A stretch of 58,229 nt of DNA. Source: JAHDCJ01 sp039028895 (GTDB taxonomy: Bacteria; Bacteroidota; Bacteroidia; Chitinophagales; Saprospiraceae). Shown in pieces: positions 53,393 to 58,229 of this stretch. Where the stretch lies: the NCBI GenBank assembly GCA_039028895.1, contig JBCCHF010000044.1:1-58229 (forward strand), given 5' to 3'. The notes under the pieces were generated by a model, which saw only the letters and a list, made by a program, of their open reading frames with translations, was not told where the DNA came from and searched no databases. Within the stretch, counting starts at the first letter, position 1; the number at the start of each line of letters is the position of its first letter. The position numbers and the translations under genes are program-made.

Positions 53393-54978
53393 TGGCTAAG
53401 GAAAAGAACCCAGTAGACGATAGCAAAAGGAAGGACCTTTCAGAACTGCATGCCAGGCAAGCCTATTTGGATGATAAAAACCGACCAAAGGCTGTAAAAA
53501 AGCGTCATGATAAAGGACAAAGAACTGCACGCGAAAATATCGGGGACCTCTGTGACAAAAACAGTTTCCTTGAATATGGTTCATTTATAGTAGCCGCCCA
53601 ATCCGCCAGAAAGTCAAGAGAAGAATTGATGAAAGAAACCCCAGCAGATGGGCTGGTTGCTGGTATTGGAACGGTCAATAGCGATTTGTTCGGAAAGGAA
53701 GCCGCCAAATGTGTAGTCATGAGTTATGATTACACAGTGCTTGCCGGGACACAAGGTGCATTTAACCATAAAAAAACAGATCGCATGATGGCAGTCGCTG
53801 AGGCGGCAGGGAAACCTGTGGTCTTTTTTGTTGAAGGCGGCGGAGGACGACCTGGTGATGTCGATTTTTATCCTGTAGTTGTCGGAGGACTGGACCTGAT
53901 GACCTTTACAGAATTCGCAAGGCTGTCAGGTAAAGTACCCAGGGTAGCCATTGTCTCAGGATACTGTTTTGCAGGAAATGCAGCAATTGCAGGTTGTGCA
54001 GATGTCATTATTGCTACTGAAAATGTGTCAATGGGTATGGGCGGTCCAGCCATGATTGAAGGAGGAGGTCTCGGTAAGTTTTCCCCAAAGGAGATCGGTC
54101 CGACCGAAATGCTATCTAAAAACGGGGTAATTGATATTGTGGTAAAAGATGAAGCGGAAGCTGTGGAGATTACAAAAAAATACCTTTCCTATTTTCAGGG
54201 TACAAAGAAGCAGTGGTCAATGGACGACCAGGCAGCGCTGCGTGATCTCATTCCGGAAAACCGGAAATATGCTTATGACGTGATGCCTGTTATTAAAACA
54301 TTAGCTGACAAAGATTCATTCCTTGAATTGAGAGCTGGATTTGCGCAAAATATGGTGACAGCCTTAATCAGGGTAGAAGGAAAGCCGATTGGGGTTATCG
54401 CCAATAGTTCGAGACACCTGGGCGGGGCAATAGACAGCGATGCTTGTGATAAGGCAGCAAGATTTATGCAATTGTGTGATGCCTTTGGAGTTCCAGTGCT
54501 GTCTCTTTGCGATACACCTGGTTTTATGGTTGGCCCTGATTCAGAACAGGCAGCAATGATCAGACATTCTAGTCGATTATTTGTTGTAGGTGCGTCATTA
54601 ACAATCCCAATTTTAACGATTGTATTGCGCAAAGCCTATGGTTTGGGGGCTATGGCTATGGCCGGGGGGAGTTTTCGATCATCATTTTTTATCGTTTCCT
54701 GGCCAACAGGAGAATTTGGTGCAATGGGACTTGAAGGAGCCGTGAAACTGGGATTCAAAAAAGAATTGGATGCCACTGACAACATCCGCGAGAAGCAGTT
54801 GTTATATGAAAAACTGGTAAAAGGTGCCTATAAGGTTGGTAAAGCCATAAATGCCGCCTCAAAAATGGAATTTGACGAAGTCATCGACCCTATAGATTCC
54901 AGGAAATGGATTTCCGCTGCTTTGGAAGCTATTCCAAAAAAAGAAAGAAAAAATGCACGGTTTATTGATTCCTGGTAA
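53392..54978 (+). CDS. Acyl-CoA carboxylase carboxyltransferase subunit
   Basis: The start is the ATG at 53392, overlapping the crotonase stop. The 528-residue protein has the two crotonase-like halves of carboxyltransferases (GTVNSDLFGKEAAKCVVMSYDYTVLAG is the first core, shown here by its GKEAAKCVV and DYTVLAGT parts) and GGGGRPGD, GYCFAGNAAIAGCADV, CDTPGFMVG and GGSFRSSFF. It resembles propionyl-/methylcrotonyl-CoA carboxylase beta subunits. No biotin carboxylase or carrier subunit is in the window, so it must pair with one encoded elsewhere or act as a decarboxylase-type relative. Confidence 0.82.
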   Translation: MAKEKNPVDDSKRKDLSELHARQAYLDDKNRPKAVKKRHDKGQRTARENIGDLCDKNSFLEYGSFIVAAQSARKSREELMKETPADGLVAGIGTVNSDLFGKEAAKCVVMSYDYTVLAGTQGAFNHKKTDRMMAVAEAAGKPVVFFVEGGGGRPGDVDFYPVVVGGLDLMTFTEFARLSGKVPRVAIVSGYCFAGNAAIAGCADVIIATENVSMGMGGPAMIEGGGLGKFSPKEIGPTEMLSKNGVIDIVVKDEAEAVEITKKYLSYFQGTKKQWSMDDQAALRDLIPENRKYAYDVMPVIKTLADKDSFLELRAGFAQNMVTALIRVEGKPIGVIANSSRHLGGAIDSDACDKAARFMQLCDAFGVPVLSLCDTPGFMVGPDSEQAAMIRHSSRLFVVGASLTIPILTIVLRKAYGLGAMAMAGGSFRSSFFIVSWPTGEFGAMGLEGAVKLGFKKELDATDNIREKQLLYEKLVKGAYKVGKAINAASKMEFDEVIDPIDSRKWISAALEAIPKKERKNARFIDSW

Positions 54979-55031
54979 TCTTGACATTTAAATAATTATC
55001 ATTCAAATAAAATCATTTAAAACTATAAACA

Positions 55032-56036
55032 ATGAATAAACGACTTCTCCTCTCAAAGCGTCCTGTAGGAATGCCTGAAGCTGATACCTGGTCACTTGAA
55101 ACTCAATCTATTCCTGAGCCAGGTGATGGTGAAGTATTAATCAAGCAGCATTATATTTCACTGGATCCGGCTATGCGCGGCTGGATGAATAATGTTCGCT
55201 CCTATGTACCTCCGATTGAATTAGGGGATGTGATGCGAGCAGGATCAGTAGGAGAAGTTATCAAAGCCAATAACCACCCCAAATTCAAGGAAGGTGATTT
55301 CCTTTCGGGATGGGGCGGTGTTCAGCAGTATAGCGTTACTGATGCCAAAGGATGGTTCAAGGTGGACCCAAATATTGCACCTTTGCCGATGTTTATCGGT
55401 ACACTGGGAATGCCTGGCATGACCGCCTATTTTGGTATCCTTGAAGTTGGCCAAATAAAAGAGGGGGAAAACGTATTAGTTAGTGGAGCAGCAGGAGCCG
55501 TTGGCAGCATCGTTGGTCAGATCGCAAAAATCAAAGGTTGTAATGTTGTCGGCATCGCAGGTGGAGAAAAGAAATGCAAATACCTCGTCGACGAACTTGG
55601 TTTCGATGGTGCGATTGATTACAAATCAGAATCGGTGAAGAGATCAATCCGCAAACATTTTCCGAAAGGAGTAGATGTCTATTTTGATAATGTAGGTGGT
55701 GAGATCCTTGATGCAGCATTAGCTAATCTTCGGATGAATGGAAGAATTCCGATTTGTGGTGCAATTTCTCAATACAATAATACAACACCGATCGTTGGTC
55801 CTTCAAACTATTTGTCACTATTGGTTAATCGTGGCATAATGCAGGGATTCATCGTTTTCGATTATGCCAAAGATTACCAAAAAGCGGCTATGGAAATGGG
55901 CGGCTGGATGATGCAGGGCAAATTGAAAAGCAAGGAAGATATTTACGAGGGCATCGAGAATTTCTATGATACCTTCAAACGCTTGTTTACCGGTGAAAAA
56001 ATGGGGAAATTGGTTTTGAAAGTAATTGAGGATTGA
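55032..56036 (+). CDS. NADP-dependent MDR oxidoreductase, zinc-free
   Basis: The 334-residue protein is a leukotriene B4 dehydrogenase/CurA-type medium-chain reductase. It has the N-terminal ISLDPAMRGWM signature, the dinucleotide motif GAAGAVGS (153-160), and no zinc-ligand cysteines. Such enzymes reduce the double bond of enones. It follows the carboxyltransferase gene by 53 bp and may add a reductive step to the pathway. Confidence 0.88.
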   Translation: MNKRLLLSKRPVGMPEADTWSLETQSIPEPGDGEVLIKQHYISLDPAMRGWMNNVRSYVPPIELGDVMRAGSVGEVIKANNHPKFKEGDFLSGWGGVQQYSVTDAKGWFKVDPNIAPLPMFIGTLGMPGMTAYFGILEVGQIKEGENVLVSGAAGAVGSIVGQIAKIKGCNVVGIAGGEKKCKYLVDELGFDGAIDYKSESVKRSIRKHFPKGVDVYFDNVGGEILDAALANLRMNGRIPICGAISQYNNTTPIVGPSNYLSLLVNRGIMQGFIVFDYAKDYQKAAMEMGGWMMQGKLKSKEDIYEGIENFYDTFKRLFTGEKMGKLVLKVIED

Positions 56037-56055
56037 CCCTTTCCGGGAATAATGG

Positions 56056-58229
56056 TTATTTCATGAGTGTTACATCTCCTTTGTAAATAATCCTCACGCC
56101 ATCCACAAATTCAATTTCGGCGAGATAGACAAAAACTCCCGGATTTAATAATCTGCCTTTAAAGGTGCCATTCCATCCGAAGTTGGCGTCATTAGATGGT
56201 AAATTGTTGCCTTCAAAAATCAGTTCGCCCCAACGGTTCATTATCCTGAATGTTCTGATCAGTGAGACTGACTGGTTGGTGTTAATGAAGAATTTATCAT
56301 TTACCCCATCGTTGTTTGGAGAGAAAGCATTGGGGACGAAGACGTGTCTGGCCTTATCTACAGATATAAAAATGTCATCAGAAGCAGAACATCCATTCTG
56401 GTCAATGATCATAACTATTAAAGTGACATCATCAAGTGCGAAAACTTCAGGATTTGGGCAATCCAAACAACTCAAAAATGGAGAAGGCTCCCAAATGTAG
56501 GACAGCGAATCAAAGGTATTGGCAAAAGGATTTAGCGTTACAATATCTCCTAATGTAATTTCAAAATCTTCGCCAAGGTTAACTTCCAATTCAAAAGGTT
56601 GATCGACAAAAATTTGCGTTGTCCCTTCACACCCATTCAAGTCCTGGATGGTAACTGTGTAATTCTCAGAGGTTAATCCTCCAAAGGCAGTGTCTGTTTG
56701 GAAGTTCTCCCCGTCAAGGGCATAAATGTAAGGTCCATTTCCGCCAAATGCTGTATCTACAGAAATCTGCCCATTAGCTTCTCCAAAACAAATGACATCT
56801 TCTGCTGACAGTATTCCGGAAACAGGATCGGGTTGTGTCAATGTGAAAGTCTCAATATGTATACACTCATTGGAGTCAGTCACTGTAACGGTGTAATTTC
56901 CTGAAGTTATTCCAGAGTTTGAAGAGCTTACTGTAGCGTTGTTCCAAGCATAGTCATATCCGGGTGTACCACCTGCTGCTGTAATTTCTATTGATCCATC
57001 AGAAGCACCCCAACAAGTAGGATTTGTGAGTGAGAAGTCCAGACTAATCGGAGCATTTGGTTGGGTAATAATTATGGATACCGGAGGAATTGTGCAGCCA
57101 TTCTGGTCGGAAATACTTACTGTGTAATTGCCTGCCGAAAGTCCTTCTGCCAAAGCAGTTGTTTGTGCTAGCGGATCATCCCAAAGGTAGCTGTAAGGAG
57201 GAGTTCCACCATTCACAAAAACATTGCCTTTTCCGTCTGCTCCATCAAAGCAGGTTGCAGGAGTGGCTTGGGGCATCCCATCAAGTTCTAATAATGGTGG
57301 TTCTGTAATCAAAACTGACCGACTAATTAGACACCCATTACTATCAGAAATGGTTACTTCGTGAATTCCAGGAATTAAGGATGTTGCCGGGTTAGTAGTT
57401 TCGCCGTTATCCCATTGATAAAAATAAGGCATGGTGCCCCCCGAAGCATTTACCAAAGCTTCTCCATTAACATTGCCAAAGCAAGCTACACCATTACTAC
57501 TTACCGAAGCCGCCAGAGGTAAAGGCTCTGAAATAGAAATATTATCAGCAATAAAACACCCGGAGTTATCTGTGATAGTTATTGAAATTGAACCAGGCGA
57601 TAGGTTTGTAACCAAAGTTTCTGTAGATCCATTTGACCAATTAAAAGCATAAGGTCCATTCCCTCCTGATGGCATAACCACAGCACTCCCATCGTTTTCT
57701 CCTGTGCAACTAATATTCAAAGCTGAAATTCCCGAAAGGATTTGGGTAGGTTCTGAAATGGTAACACTACCAAATGCGTTACCACCAATATTGTCCTGGA
57801 TGATTACACTATAAGTTCCTGCACATAGTCCAGTTGCACTAGCAGTACTTTGGGTATTAGGATCATCCCAGGTAAAAGTAAATGGCCCAACTCCACCGGA
57901 AAATTGTACTGTACTTACACCATCACATGCTCCGAAACAAGAAGCATTAGTGTCCACATTTAATGTCGAAACTGATAATGTAGAATTATTACCCACAGTA
58001 ATGGTGATGGTTGTGGTAATCCCATTTGCATCGGTTATTGTAACAGAATTAGCACCCGCACATAAGTCATCTGGATCTTCATTAGTGTTACCATTTGACC
58101 ATTGGAACGTGTAGCCGGGAACGCCACCAGAGACGGTAATATCAACTGATCCATCACAATTTGCATCATTGGCAGGGGTGGAGTTGTTTTGGCTTATGAC
58201 GATTGCATCTGGTTCAGTGATAATTACAC
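56056..58229 (-). CDS. SprB-repeat adhesin with gliding-type T9SS B domain (5' end outside window)
   Basis: The frame is open from the right edge to TGA-free sequence ending at 56056; an internal GTG at 57996 is not the start because the repeat pattern continues upstream to 58229. At least seven SprB-type units are visible (C.G..dG, GG..PY.Y.W.., aG.Y.V.i.D.nGC). The C-terminus has SCLDCPNPEV, VFVPNAFSPNNDGVND and MNRWGELIFEGN, the gliding-motility-associated type B T9SS signal. It is a long surface filament for gliding or adhesion. Confidence 0.88.
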   Translation of the reverse strand, partial: VIITEPDAIVISQNNSTPANDANCDGSVDITVSGGVPGYTFQWSNGNTNEDPDDLCAGANSVTITDANGITTTITITVGNNSTLSVSTLNVDTNASCFGACDGVSTVQFSGGVGPFTFTWDDPNTQSTASATGLCAGTYSVIIQDNIGGNAFGSVTISEPTQILSGISALNISCTGENDGSAVVMPSGGNGPYAFNWSNGSTETLVTNLSPGSISITITDNSGCFIADNISISEPLPLAASVSSNGVACFGNVNGEALVNASGGTMPYFYQWDNGETTNPATSLIPGIHEVTISDSNGCLISRSVLITEPPLLELDGMPQATPATCFDGADGKGNVFVNGGTPPYSYLWDDPLAQTTALAEGLSAGNYTVSISDQNGCTIPPVSIIITQPNAPISLDFSLTNPTCWGASDGSIEITAAGGTPGYDYAWNNATVSSSNSGITSGNYTVTVTDSNECIHIETFTLTQPDPVSGILSAEDVICFGEANGQISVDTAFGGNGPYIYALDGENFQTDTAFGGLTSENYTVTIQDLNGCEGTTQIFVDQPFELEVNLGEDFEITLGDIVTLNPFANTFDSLSYIWEPSPFLSCLDCPNPEVFALDDVTLIVMIIDQNGCSASDDIFISVDKARHVFVPNAFSPNNDGVNDKFFINTNQSVSLIRTFRIMNRWGELIFEGNNLPSNDANFGWNGTFKGRLLNPGVFVYLAEIEFVDGVRIIYKGDVTLMK

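Overview
The window is chromosomal DNA from a member of the Bacteroidota, probably a gliding Saprospira/Cytophaga-type bacterium. This rests on five ORFs with type IX secretion (T9SS) sorting domains, SprB-type adhesin repeats with a gliding-motility C-terminus, a two-component sensor with a periplasmic propeller, a TonB receptor with a carboxypeptidase-like N-terminal domain, and weak ribosome binding sites. The phylum is secure; the genus cannot be read from the sequence.

Left part (1-7,800). After the 3' end of a T9SS protein and two small membrane proteins lies a compact integrated element (about 1,458-7,762, all leftward). It carries a tyrosine integrase, an excisionase-like HTH protein, a DUF3987 ATPase, a DUF6371 zinc-finger/primase-like protein and four small proteins, two of which are tandem paralogs. 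Its right end is a 22-bp tRNA 3'-end remnant followed by a terminator hairpin. Between the two replication-type genes sits an array of twelve TGCCA/TGGCA units in four alternating triplets, which looks like an iteron origin or regulator array.

AT-rich island (about 7,800-14,310). This holds an ECF sigma factor and a membrane-spanning TPR anti-sigma candidate, diverging from a DUF4412 protein, a lipoprotein and a TPR-CHAT caspase-like protease predicted to be periplasmic. Topology suggests a stress pathway in which the protease could act on the anti-sigma protein. CGGGATCAC occurs at both edges of the island.

Sensory block (14,500-19,600). A DUF1566 protein with 29-residue repeats is followed by two same-strand genes with homologous flavohemoglobin-type globin domains. 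One is a membrane pentapeptide-repeat/globin fusion; the other is a [2Fe-2S]/class III cyclase/globin fusion translationally coupled to a TetR regulator, which has a perfect palindrome over its own start codon. This is the most unusual architecture in the window.

Surface and signalling block (19,600-41,450). It includes a di-heme peroxidase with a T9SS tail, a phosphotransferase/hydrolase pair, an esterase, a T9SS protein and a large repeat adhesin ending in an S74 endosialidase-type chaperone domain. Next comes a complete phosphorelay (propeller hybrid kinase, Hpt, OmpR-type regulator). A 30-bp repeat containing tandem AAGTGTAAA half-sites lies before both the regulator gene and the adhesin gene, so the regulator probably controls both. 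A TlpA-like lipoprotein, a DUF4197 protein, an FtsX-permease remnant, a VIT/T9SS protein and an unrecognised cytosolic gene pair follow.

Catabolic block (41,460-56,040). A TonB receptor and seven enzymes run leftward: BKACE (DUF849), PECR-like SDR, fused double acyl-CoA dehydrogenase, FabG-like SDR, MaoC hydratase, PaaG-like isomerase and a 4-hydroxybutyryl-CoA-dehydratase-family enzyme. A divergent unit carries a crotonase, a carboxyltransferase and a zinc-free MDR reductase. Together they look like uptake and CoA-dependent breakdown of an unidentified beta-keto-acid-forming compound. The window ends inside a SprB-repeat, type B T9SS adhesin.
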